This document shows, piece by piece, positions 37,308 to 44,751 of a DNA stretch of 46,303 bases. The first letter of the stretch is position 1; every line of letters begins with the position of its first letter. A program made the translations under genes and the position numbers. Source of the DNA: Pseudoxanthomonas suwonensis J47 (GTDB taxonomy: Bacteria > Pseudomonadota > Gammaproteobacteria > Xanthomonadales > Xanthomonadaceae); the NCBI RefSeq assembly GCF_000513955.1, contig NZ_KI911329.1, positions 49,510 to 95,812 on the forward strand, written 5' to 3'. The notes beneath the pieces were generated by a model, which saw only the letters and a program-made list of their open reading frames with translations, ran no database searches and was not told where the DNA came from.

Positions 37308-38341
37308 CCTCGAACCAGACCCGCTGGCGCCGCGCATTGCTGCCGGCGCTGCTGCTCGCCTCGCTGGCGCTGCCGGCGGCCGCCGGCGAACTGCTGGTCG
37401 GCAACAAGTCCGCGAACACCCTCTGGCGCCTGTCGCTCGACGACGGCAAGAAGATCGGCGAGGCCGAGACCGGTCCCGGCCCGCACGAGATCGCGGTCAG
37501 CCCCGACGGCCGCCAGGCGGTGGTCAGCGAGTACGGCCACCAGGCGCCCGGCCACACCCTCAGCGTCTACGACACCCGCGACGGCAGGCGCATCCGCCAG
37601 GTCGACCTCGGCAAGCACGGCCGCCCGCATGGGATCCGCTTCGAACCGGATGGCCACCACCTGCTGGTGACCACCGAGGCGAGCAATTCGCTGCTGCGCG
37701 TGGACCTGCGCGGCGGGGCGGTGGTGCGCGCCTATGACATCGGCCCGGGCACCGGGCACATGGTCGCGCTGTCCGCCGACGGGCGCATCGCGTACGTCAC
37801 CAAGATTTCCGCCGGCACCCTGGTCCGCGTGGACCTGCTCGACGGCGCGGTGCTGGAAAAGCCGGCCGGGGCGGGCGCCGAAGGCGTGGCCGTGGCCCGC
37901 GACCACACCGTGTGGGTGACCAACCGCGCCGCGGGCACGGTGACCGTGCACGACCCGCGGACCCTGGACGTGCTCGACACCCTCGACAGCGCCGGCTTCC
38001 CGATCCGCGTGGCCTTCACCCCCAGCGGACGCCACGCGCTGGTCACCAATGCCCGCGCCGGCACCCTGTCGGTGTTCGACGCGGTCGCACGCAGGCCGGT
38101 GGCCAACGTGCAGCTGGCCGACCCGCGGGCGGAGTACCGCGAGACCATGCTCGGCCGCGCCGCGCTGCCGATCGGGGCCATCGTCGACCCGTCCGGCCTG
38201 CGTGCGTACGTGGCGATCAGCGGCGGCAACGAGATCGCCGTGGTCGACACCGCCACCTGGGCCGTCATCGACCGCTGGCAGACCGGCGACGAGCCGGACG
38301 CGCTGGGGATCGTGGCCGGGCCGGCGCCGCGGGAGCCCTGA
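37304..38341 (+). CDS. periplasmic YVTN beta-propeller protein
   Basis: A 345-residue exported protein. The ATG overlapping the moaE stop begins a good signal peptide (MTSNQTRWRRALLPALL..., cleavage after AAA near residue 28). The mature part is six or seven beta-propeller blades marked by HEIAVSPDGRQAVVSEY, HGIRFEPDGHHLLVTTE and IRVAFTPSGRHALVTNA repeats. Such YncE/YVTN proteins occur beside many periplasmic redox systems, but the ligand is not known. Co-translation with moaE suggests a link with a molybdoenzyme, which is inference only. Confidence 0.88.
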   Translation: MTSNQTRWRRALLPALLLASLALPAAAGELLVGNKSANTLWRLSLDDGKKIGEAETGPGPHEIAVSPDGRQAVVSEYGHQAPGHTLSVYDTRDGRRIRQVDLGKHGRPHGIRFEPDGHHLLVTTEASNSLLRVDLRGGAVVRAYDIGPGTGHMVALSADGRIAYVTKISAGTLVRVDLLDGAVLEKPAGAGAEGVAVARDHTVWVTNRAAGTVTVHDPRTLDVLDTLDSAGFPIRVAFTPSGRHALVTNARAGTLSVFDAVARRPVANVQLADPRAEYRETMLGRAALPIGAIVDPSGLRAYVAISGGNEIAVVDTATWAVIDRWQTGDEPDALGIVAGPAPREP

Positions 38342-38355
38342 CGGCGTGCGCGCCC

Positions 38356-38381
38356 GACGCTCCGTTTCGAGACGGGGCGTC
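38356..38381 (+). terminator. hairpin ending the kdkA-moa-propeller transcript
   Basis: A 10-base-pair stem (38356-38365 with 38372-38381, one T-G pair, loop TTCGAG), 15 bases after the propeller stop. It has no T-tract, so termination is uncertain. Confidence 0.45.
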
Positions 38382-38397
38382 GCCAAAGCCCAAGGGC

Positions 38398-38769
38398 GGC
38401 GCTCTTTCCCGGGAGTCTGAAAAGGTGGCGGCCCCGCCGGCTTGCCCCAGCGCCCGCGTCGATCGATACCGCCCCCCGGTGCTTGCCCGTTCACGAGATG
38501 GTGCGGGCCGTCGCCACGGCCCCGCCATGCCAGGAGGTTGGCGCTTTTCGAGGGTCTGAAAAGGTGGCGGCCCCCGCGGGCTTGCCCCAGCGCCCGCGTC
38601 GATCGATACCGTTGCTGCCGCGCCCCCAGGCACTTACCCGTCGACGAGATGGCAGGGGCCGTCGCCACGGCCCCGCCGTGCCAGGAGGCTGGCGCTTTTC
38701 GAGGGACTGAAAAGGTGGCGGCCCCGCCGGCTTGCCTCGGCGCCCGCGTCGATCGATACCGTTGCTGCC
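38398..38769. repeat. tandem repeat, about 2.5 units of 142-151 bases
   Basis: Units start at 38398, 38540 and 38691 (the last is cut short near 38769). Each begins GGCGCTCTTT or GGCGCTTTTC, contains CTGAAAAGGTGGCGGCC, then a GCGCCCGCGTCGATCGATACC block. The two full units also hold a GGGCCGTCGCCACGGCCC hairpin and end in CCAGGAGG. Identity is high in these blocks and low between them, so selection or recent copying is plausible. Frames on several strands are open through it, but they only repeat the same peptide per unit, so I do not call a gene. Confidence 0.85.
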
Positions 38770-39065
38770 TTCCGGCCCTGGCGGGGTTTTCGACCTAGCG
38801 TCGCGAGGGGCCGACGGGGCCACCATAGACGCGGGCCGCGCAGCGCGCGGCCCGGAGATCTGGCGATCCGCGGCGTGCCGGGCACGGGAGGCGGGTCGCA
38901 GGTGGTGCGGCGGGCGGAAGCCGCACCGGAACGGAGCGGATTCTAGCCCATCCGGGTGTACACGCGCTATCCGTCTTGGTTCATTCAGCCGACGCCAAAC
39001 GGGGGGCGGTAGGGGTAGTCCGCCACCCAAGAGCAGCAGTAGCTACCCGCCGGAGACCAGTCTTG
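38770..39065. other. non-coding interval with two hairpins
   Basis: No convincing gene. Perfect stems are at 38832-38841/38845-38854 (10 base pairs, loop AGC) and 38904-38911/38920-38927 (8 base pairs, 8-base loop). The composition falls toward the following pseudogene. Confidence 0.5.
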
Positions 39066-39850
39066 TCAGCGAAATGTTCGATTCAGCCAGGACAGGGCCT
39101 CGGCCAGGTTGAGGTTCGAGCTTGCGTAGGTGATATGAAGCAAGTGTGGAGATAGGAGCCAATCCCACTTTTCTTTGGCCAGGTTATCGGCATGAGCCAG
39201 CAGCTCATCCACTGGCGGGACCGGCTCGGAAGCAACGTCAGCCAGTACATCGTGAAGGTCGTCCAGCGACATATCCTTCTTACGGATCTCCACGCCTAGT
39301 CGAGCGCTGTATGCCCGGATACGTCTACTTGCCAACAAGCAGGCTATCGCCTCGTTGGTCGAGTCGCCTAGCCATGTCGTGAGCACGGCGTATTCACCCT
39401 GATCCAGAATGGCAGCCTTATCCAAAACGAAGCGTCGGAAAGTGTTCCTGCCTTCATCCAGGAACCTCTGCGCAGTGGGGTCGAGGAAGGGCAGCTGGCC
39501 GGTACCGAGATACAACTCCCGCATGCGTTGGCGCACGCGTGTATGGACGCGTCCGCTACCGCCATTGAATGACGGAGGTGCGCCCCCCTTGCCCGGGCTG
39601 ACATGGATCGTCTTGTGTGGGGTATCAATGTCTTCGACAAGCCAGGTGCGCCCGCCGAAGAGAATGCGCTGACCTACGCACAGCATCTGGGAAATCGGCA
39701 GTGTGCCCAGGGCCTTTCCTGCAGTAACGATCCGGAACTCCTCGTCGGTCGAGAAGGCCGCATAGAAACTGTAGTGGTTGACGAACTTGTCGCCGAGCCT
39801 GCCATGCAGCAGTAGACCTGAGCTATCCTGAGTCAGGCCAACGAGAGCGG
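39066..39850 (-). pseudogene. 3' remnant of an Lhr-like DEAD/DEAH-box helicase
   Basis: The last 260 residues or so of an Lhr-like superfamily 2 helicase are readable: DKFVNHYSFYAAFSTDEEF, IVTAGKALGTLPISQMLCVG, RTWLVEDIDTPHKTI, a GGAPPSFNGGSG block and a natural C-terminus (ALSWLNRTFR). The motor domains, Walker motifs and start are missing: homology stops near 39850, where an unrelated opposite-strand kinase begins. The DNA has lower G+C than its neighbours (29 of 60 bases at 39121-39180, against 42 of 60 in a clpX line), suggesting foreign origin. The full open frame to 40667 is antisense kinase sequence and not real helicase. Confidence 0.8.
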
Positions 39851-40693
39851 CGTGTGGAGCGCCCCGAACTCGGCACTGTCTTTCTCGGTTGCGCCGCGCT
39901 TCACCGAGACGTGGTGGTTCATCGCCCTGTGTGGATTGGCCCTGGGCGCTCTCGTGTGGGTGGCCTACCTCCTGCGTCTGCGCCACGTATCCCAGCGCCT
40001 GCACATGCGCTTCGAGGAGCGCCATCGCGAGCGCGAGCGCATCGCGCGGGAGTTGCACGATACCCTTCTGCAGAGTTTCCAGGGCCTGTTGCTGCGCTTC
40101 CAGGCGGTTGCGAGCCGGCTGCCCGGCGACGACCCGACCCGGGAGGCGCTCGAGCGGGCGATGGACCGGGGCGAGGAGGCCATCGCCGAAGGACGGGAGC
40201 GGGTGCGCTCCCTGCGCCTGGCGGAGACATCCGTCCAGGAGGGGCTTCCGGAGGCGTTCACCCGCATAGGTCGCGAACTCGCGCAGGCCCATCCGGCAAC
40301 ATTCGACCTGGTCGTCGAAGGTGGTCTGCCCCGTTGGATGCGGTCGTGCGCGACGAGATCTACTGGATAGGCCGCGAAGCGCTCTCCAATGCATTCCGCC
40401 ATGCCGACGCCTCGCGCATCGAAGTGGGGATCTCCAGTGCAGGCGGCAGCATGGTGTTCCGCTTCCGCGATGACGGTTGCGGCATCGGAGAGGACATCCG
40501 TCGCCAGGGGGCACGGGTGGGCCACTGGGGCCTGGCTGGCATGCGTGAGCGCGCTGCGGAAATCGGTGCGGAGCTGCACGTCTGGAGCGAACCCGGTAAC
40601 GGGACCGAGGTCGAACTGACGGTTCCCCGCGGCGCGAGCTCGCGGATGCGGCGCAGGAGGCGCGCATCCGGTGGCGGGGAAGCTCATTCGTGA
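39837..40693 (+). pseudogene. 3' remnant of a Y_Y_Y-propeller sensor histidine kinase, frameshifted
   Basis: Begins inside the last strand of a Y_Y_Y-type sensor domain (ANESGVWS, then SFSVAPRFTETWW), passes one transmembrane helix and enters a HisKA_3 domain with phosphoacceptor motif IARELHDTLLQSFQGLLLRF. Near 40330-40340 the frame changes: the remaining HATPase part (DEIYWIGREALSNAFRHADA, then WGLAGMRERAAEIGA) is in a different frame, consistent with loss of one base. The N-terminal propeller and any start codon are absent, with a stop at 39819-39821 just upstream. It cannot make a working kinase. No response regulator gene follows. Confidence 0.82.
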
Positions 40694-40997
40694 CACGCAG
40701 CCATCCGGGCAGGCTGATGTTCGCCTTCGCCGGCTTCGACCATCAGCCCGGTCCCAGGACGTCATCCACGACAACGTCCGGCCACGCCATTTTCCCGGCA
40801 ACGTGGATTCGCGGAATTGTGAGGGAATTCCGCTATTAAGGTGGAGGGTTCATTGCGGATTCAACACCCTTTCCAGGCCGGTTCCGGAGCGTCTTCACGT
40901 TCCGTCCATGTACACCAATGTCAGCTGAAGGCGTCTTCATGACATTGACCGAAAGGTCGCTATATTCCGAGGCCCCCAGACGAAGGAGGATTGGTTT
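40694..40997. other. intergenic region before the Lpp-like gene
   Basis: No gene seen over 304 bases. It contains a perfect inverted repeat (40811-40833) and a TATATT (40961-40966), 31 bases before the lipoprotein start, that could be a -10. The nearest TTGACC (40945-40950) is only 10 bases away, too close to be its -35. GAAGGAGGA (40982-40990) is a strong ribosome site for the following ATG. Confidence 0.5.
40811..40833. repeat. 8-base inverted repeat, possible operator
   Basis: GCGGAATT (40811-40818) and AATTCCGC (40826-40833) are perfect inverted arms around the 7-base spacer GTGAGGG. It is followed by ATTAAGG rather than a T-tract, which favours a protein-binding site over a terminator. 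Confidence 0.5.
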
Positions 40998-41264
40998 ATG
41001 AGCAAGCATCATGTGGTGATGGCGCGTACGTTGGGCGTGGCGCTTGTCGCCGGCCTGGGTCTTGCCAGCTGTGCCAGCTACGACGAGGACTTCGCCCGCA
41101 TCAACTCGCGTCTCGACCAGCTCGACACGCGCGTGCAGGGTGCGGCGCAGAGCGCTGACGCGGCCAACCAGTCCGCGCAGCAGGCCAACCAGCGCTTGAA
41201 CCAGCTGGAAAGCCGCGTCCAGCAGCTGGAATCGGCTCCGCCGACCCGCCAGCCGCGCGGTTGA
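40998..41264 (+). CDS. Lpp-like small coiled-coil lipoprotein
   Basis: An 88-residue lipoprotein with lipobox LASC (Cys25). The mature part is a heptad-rich coiled coil (INSRLDQLDTRVQGAAQSAD, then QRLNQLESRVQQLES), as in Braun's lipoprotein. The C-terminus is PPTRQPRG, without the terminal lysine that Lpp uses for attachment to peptidoglycan. It sits directly before an L,D-transpeptidase gene, the enzyme class that makes that attachment. The start ATG has a strong GGAGG upstream. It may be an outer-membrane structural protein that is not cross-linked. Confidence 0.85.
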   Translation: MSKHHVVMARTLGVALVAGLGLASCASYDEDFARINSRLDQLDTRVQGAAQSADAANQSAQQANQRLNQLESRVQQLESAPPTRQPRG

Positions 41265-41305
41265 TCGTCCTGCACGAGTTGTGAGGAACGGTTTGAACCT
41301 GGGAC

Positions 41306-41326
41306 CCGGTGGCCTCGTGCCACCGG
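41306..41326 (+). terminator. hairpin after the Lpp-like gene
   Basis: Perfect 8-base-pair stem (41306-41313 with 41319-41326, loop CTCGT) followed by TCTCATTG. The T-tract is weak, so readthrough into the transpeptidase gene is possible. Confidence 0.5.
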
Positions 41327-41339
41327 TCTCATTGCCTGA

Positions 41340-42080
41340 TTGCTCCTTGCGAGGATTCGCACCATCCGTACCAGCAAACATCCCGTGATCCTCGGCGCGC
41401 TGCTGTGCGCGCTGGCGTTCGCAAACCCCGCCGTCGCTGCCGACCAGGAACCCGTCGCGCAGTCCGAAAGCGCCGTCGACCTGCTTCCGCCGGACCAGGA
41501 AGTGTCCGACGTGGTGATCGAGCTGGCCGGCTGGATCGTCGCTACGCGCGATACCGAAGGCTATCCCTTCGCGATCATGGACAAGGCGGCGGCGCAGATC
41601 CTCGTGTTCGACGGCGATGGCCGTCCGCGTGGCGCCGCGCCCGGGCTGTTCGGCTCGGCGATCGGCGACCACACCGCACCGGGTGTCGCCGGCCTCGCGC
41701 TGCGCGAGATCCCCGGACGCGACCGCACCACGCCCGCCGGCCGCTTCATCGGCGGCTTCGGCCCGTCGATCGACGCCGGGCGCGTGCTCTGGGTGGACTA
41801 CGAGTCCGCCGTCTCGATCCATCCCACCGCCACCGGCGTGCGCTCCGAGCGCCGCCCGCAGCGCCTGGCTTCGCCCGAACCGGACGACAACCGCATTACC
41901 CACGGCTGCATCAACGTGGCGCCGGAGTTCTACGAGAAGGTCATCGAACCGGTGTTCGCGCGCGGCGGGGTGTTCTACATCCTGCCGGAGAAGGACTCGC
42001 TGGCCGATACCTTCCCCGAGTTCGTGCAGAGCCGCGCCACCGCCGGGGGCAAGAGCGGCAAGAAGAGCGCCCGTCGCTGA
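41340..42080 (+). CDS. L,D-transpeptidase family protein (YkuD domain)
   Basis: An exported protein of 246 residues if begun at the TTG at 41340 (an alternative is an in-frame GTG near 41385; both leave the hydrophobic segment ILGALLCALAFANPAVAA as signal). The catalytic motif is THGCINV with Cys190 and the upstream His. Regions GRTTPAGRF-like (DRTTPAGRFIGGFG) and SIHPT are also seen. Such enzymes form 3-3 peptidoglycan links or attach lipoproteins. It is 76 bases downstream of a Lpp-like gene. The C-terminus is a Lys/Arg-rich tail (GGKSGKKSARR). Confidence 0.85.
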   Translation: MLLARIRTIRTSKHPVILGALLCALAFANPAVAADQEPVAQSESAVDLLPPDQEVSDVVIELAGWIVATRDTEGYPFAIMDKAAAQILVFDGDGRPRGAAPGLFGSAIGDHTAPGVAGLALREIPGRDRTTPAGRFIGGFGPSIDAGRVLWVDYESAVSIHPTATGVRSERRPQRLASPEPDDNRITHGCINVAPEFYEKVIEPVFARGGVFYILPEKDSLADTFPEFVQSRATAGGKSGKKSARR

Positions 42081-42165
42081 CGGGCGCTTCGTCCATACGT
42101 CGCTGAAGCCGTATTCACGACTCCGGCCGCGGTTTGCAGGGCAGGTGCCGCCAGGTCGCGGTCCG

Positions 42166-42882
42166 CTACAGCACCAGTTCCGAAAGCCCCGGATGGTCCT
42201 GCGGCCGCGGTCCAGCCTGCCAGCGCATCACCCGTTCGACCTCGTCGACGGCCACGTCGTTGATGCTGGCGTGGCGCACGCGCATCAGCCCACGGCTGTC
42301 GAACTCCCAGTTCTCGTTCCCGTACGAGCGGAACCACTGGCCGTCGTCGTCGTGCCACTCGTAGGCGAAGCGCACGGCGATGCGGTTGTCCGCATGCGCC
42401 CAGTACTCCTTGATCAAACGGTACTCGTGCTCGCGCGCCCACTTGCGGCGCAGGAACGCCTCGATCTGCGTCCGACCGGCGATGAACTCGGAGCGGTTGC
42501 GCCAGCGGCTGTCCTCCGAATAGGCCAGCGCCACGCGCGCCGGATCGCGGGTATTCCACGCGTCCTCGGCGGCACGCACCTTGCGCAGCGCGCCTTCCAG
42601 GTCGAACGGCGGCAGCGGCGGACGCACCTGCGCATCGGCGGGTAGCGCCTCGCCGGTTCCGGCCGGCGATGTCGCGCGGGAGGAAGCCGGCGCCGCCGCG
42701 GCGTCCTCGGCGATCAGCGCATCGAAGTACGCCCGGTCCTTCGGGCGGTCTCCGACGTTCGCGGCGAAGTCGTCGCGGCAGCCGGGGTTGCAGAAGCCGA
42801 CCACCTTCCCGCGGTACGTGGTCAGGGAATCCTCGGCCACCGGGCGGCCGGAGCGTGGGCAGGAACGGTTGATCGCGGTCAT
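42166..42882 (-). CDS. YHS-like zinc motif fused to a DUF1348/NTF2-like domain
   Basis: A 238-residue cytoplasmic protein. Residues 1-40 form a YHS/TRASH-like metal motif: Cys8 in SCPRSGRPV, Cys31 and Cys35 in [13 protein letters not shown] low-complexity Ala/Pro linker (about 58-90) leads to an NTF2-like DUF1348 domain (about 95-235), starting [28 protein letters not shown] and including [31 protein letters not shown] and [18 protein letters not shown]1348 proteins are usually single-domain and of unknown role. It precedes no same-strand partner closely; the EamA gene ends 102 bases upstream. Confidence 0.8.
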   Translation of the reverse strand: MTAINRSCPRSGRPVAEDSLTTYRGKVVGFCNPGCRDDFAANVGDRPKDRAYFDALIAEDAAAAPASSRATSPAGTGEALPADAQVRPPLPPFDLEGALRKVRAAEDAWNTRDPARVALAYSEDSRWRNRSEFIAGRTQIEAFLRRKWAREHEYRLIKEYWAHADNRIAVRFAYEWHDDDGQWFRSYGNENWEFDSRGLMRVRHASINDVAVDEVERVMRWQAGPRPQDHPGLSELVL

Positions 42883-42984
42883 GGGGTGTCTCCGGTCAGA
42901 GGGGGGAGCCGTCGCGGCGGGTGAACTTCCAGGCGCCCTGCACGGGCACGGCCGCAGGTCGTCGTCGGGGTGTCTGCGGATTCC

Positions 42985-43965
42985 TCAGGCGTGGCAGGAA
43001 CGCCCGCTGCACGCGGCGGAGGGCGTCGGCGCTGGAGCGGGCGCGGGAGCCGACGCTCCCGCACGGTTGGTGAGCCACACGCCCGCGACCACCAGCGCGC
43101 CACCGGCGAACATCGACCAGTGCAGGTGCTCGCCGAGGGCGAGGACGCCGAACAGCACCGCCATCACCGGGACGACGTTGGTGAACACCGAGGCGCGGGT
43201 CGGACCGATCATGCGTACGCCATCGGCGAACCAGATGAAGGACAGCGCCGTCGCCAGCCAGGCCATATGCAGCACCGAGGCCCATACACCGGCCGGGTAA
43301 TGCAGCAGGCGCGCCGGGTTGTCGGACAGCGCCAGCGGCACCGCCAGCAGCGCCGCGCCGACCAGCACCGACCAGGTGGTCGCGACCAGGCTGTTGAGGC
43401 CCACCGGCACGATCCGCCGGCTCATGAACACATGTATCGACCAGCCGACCATGCAGCCGAGCGCGTACAGCTCGCCGCGGCCCACGCTGGTGGCCGCGGA
43501 CAACAGGTTGCCACCGGTCAGGACGACCGCGGTGCCGAGCAGCGCCAGCACGATCCCGGTCCAGCGCATCGCGCTGGCGGTGGCGCCAAGCAGCACGATC
43601 GCCGCCAGTTCCACCAGCACCGGGCTGCCGGCGGTGATCAGCGCGGCGCGGCTGCCGGAGATCGTCTGCACGCTGGCCAGGAAGAACAGCGTGTAGGCGA
43701 CCACGCCGGGAATCGCCAGCGAGAAGATCAGGGGCAGCTGTTTGCGCGTCACCCGCAGCGACTGCCCGCGCAGGCGTGCGATCAGCGCCAGGGTGATGCC
43801 GGCCACCAGGAAGCACAGGAAGGCCACGCCGAGCGGATCGGCGTGGTGGGACGCGTAATAGCCCACGTGGAAGGTGATCGCCCAGATCGACGTGGCCGCG
43901 AACATGCGCATGTACGTGCCCGGCAGGGACCGATCGCCGGGCACGGGGATCCGCGGCGCGCTCAT
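42985..43965 (-). CDS. EamA/DMT-family transporter
   Basis: A 326-residue inner-membrane protein with about ten hydrophobic segments in two EamA repeats (YMRMFAATSIWAITFHVGYY, and LVATTWSVLVGAALLAVPLA). The repeat-end motif FTNVVPVMAVLFGVLALGE is typical of drug/metabolite exporters such as RhtA and YdcZ relatives. Its ATG overlaps the stop of the isochorismatase-like gene by 4 bases (ATGA), so the two are co-translated. Substrate unknown. A Cys-containing tail (SAACSGRSCHA) is unusual for the family. Confidence 0.88.
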   Translation of the reverse strand: MSAPRIPVPGDRSLPGTYMRMFAATSIWAITFHVGYYASHHADPLGVAFLCFLVAGITLALIARLRGQSLRVTRKQLPLIFSLAIPGVVAYTLFFLASVQTISGSRAALITAGSPVLVELAAIVLLGATASAMRWTGIVLALLGTAVVLTGGNLLSAATSVGRGELYALGCMVGWSIHVFMSRRIVPVGLNSLVATTWSVLVGAALLAVPLALSDNPARLLHYPAGVWASVLHMAWLATALSFIWFADGVRMIGPTRASVFTNVVPVMAVLFGVLALGEHLHWSMFAGGALVVAGVWLTNRAGASAPAPAPAPTPSAACSGRSCHA

Positions 43966-44630
43966 GCCGTTGCTCCGTCCAGGGCCCGCGCCGCCTGGCT
44001 CGACGAATGGATCGACTCCCGCGGCGGCAGCGGTGTGCCGCGCAGTGCATCGATCCACTGCGCGGTGCTGACCACGTTGGCGAAGCGCGACTGCATCACC
44101 GTCATGAAGGTGCGGTGGATGGTCTCGGCCGTGGCGTGGCCTGCGCGGTTCGCGTAGGACACCGAGCCGGTCGCGTCTTCCAGCACCTCCACTTCGTAGC
44201 CGGCGTGGGCGGCGTGGCGCACGGTGGCGTCGACGCAGTTGTGGGTCATGTAGCCGACGACCGAGAGGGTATTGACCGCGTGCCGGGTCAGCCACGCTTG
44301 CAGGCCGGTTTCGGCGAAGGCACTGGGCAGGCCCTTGCGCAGCAGCAGGGCGCGGGGCTGGGCCGCAATCGCCGGATGCAGCCCGGCGCCGTGCGAACCT
44401 TCGGCGAACAGCGGCGTGCCGGGCGTGGCGATGTTCTGCACCAGCACCACTGGCACGCCGGCCTCGTGGGCGGCATGGATGGTGGCGAGGATGTTGGCCA
44501 GGCTGGCCTGGCGGTCCGGGTACTCGATCGGCAGGTTGCCGTCGAAGTACTCGTTCTGCACGTCGATGACGAGCAGTGCGCGGCGGGTGGGAAGCACGGG
44601 GGCGCCTGTGAGGTTGGGAACTGCGGCCAT
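43962..44630 (-). CDS. isochorismatase-like cysteine hydrolase
   Basis: A 222-residue hydrolase. The catalytic triad of the family is present: Asp23 (LLVIDVQNEY), Lys99 (LLLRKGLPSAF) and Cys132 (GYMTHNCVDATVRHA). The start at 44630 (MAAVPNLTG) was chosen since the upstream frame runs through a hairpin array and repeats without homology. Members hydrolyse amides, carbamates or isochorismate; the substrate is not predictable. Overlap with the EamA transporter gene suggests uptake or export of a linked compound. Confidence 0.87.
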   Translation of the reverse strand: MAAVPNLTGAPVLPTRRALLVIDVQNEYFDGNLPIEYPDRQASLANILATIHAAHEAGVPVVLVQNIATPGTPLFAEGSHGAGLHPAIAAQPRALLLRKGLPSAFAETGLQAWLTRHAVNTLSVVGYMTHNCVDATVRHAAHAGYEVEVLEDATGSVSYANRAGHATAETIHRTFMTVMQSRFANVVSTAQWIDALRGTPLPPRESIHSSSQAARALDGATA

Positions 44631-44631
44631 G

Positions 44632-44742
44632 CGACGGCTTCGCCGTCGTGCCCACCCGCTGCGCTGCTGAGGGGAGGGGGATTGCGAGGCGCTTTGCGCC
44701 TCGCGCCACCCGCTGCGCGGGTGGTCGAACCCGTTGGGGTTC
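44632..44742. repeat. run of four perfect short hairpins
   Basis: Four perfect stems follow one another upstream of the isochorismatase-like start: 44632-44638/44642-44648 (7 base pairs, loop TTC), 44684-44692/44696-44704 (9, loop TTT), 44706-44713/44717-44724 (8, loop TGC) and 44727-44732/44737-44742 (6, loop GTTG). Only a C/T/G-rich 35-base stretch separates the first two. The structure would form in either strand and lies in the 5' leader of the hydrolase gene. Confidence 0.8.
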
Positions 44743-44751
44743 TCATCAGAT

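Noticed and set aside
38398-38769. CRISPR array
   Set aside because: Only about 2.5 units of 142-151 bases; the conserved blocks are longer than CRISPR repeats, the connectors are unequal and partly similar, and no cas gene is in view.
38442-38798. 118-codon repeat-encoded protein
   Set aside because: Several frames on both strands are open through the repeat; the peptide merely mirrors the DNA unit and has no ribosome site.
39851-40667. Helicase N-terminal part upstream of the stump
   Set aside because: The open frame continues, but its sequence is the reverse complement of the histidine kinase and carries no helicase motif.
40811-40833. lac-type operator
   Set aside because: GGAATTGTGAGG looks like part of lacO, but the symmetric arms (GCGGAATT/AATTCCGC) differ and no LacI-family gene is nearby.
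40945-40966. TTGACC/TATATT as a promoter of the Lpp-like gene
   Set aside because: The two hexamers are only 10 bases apart, too close for sigma70; TATATT alone may still be a -10.
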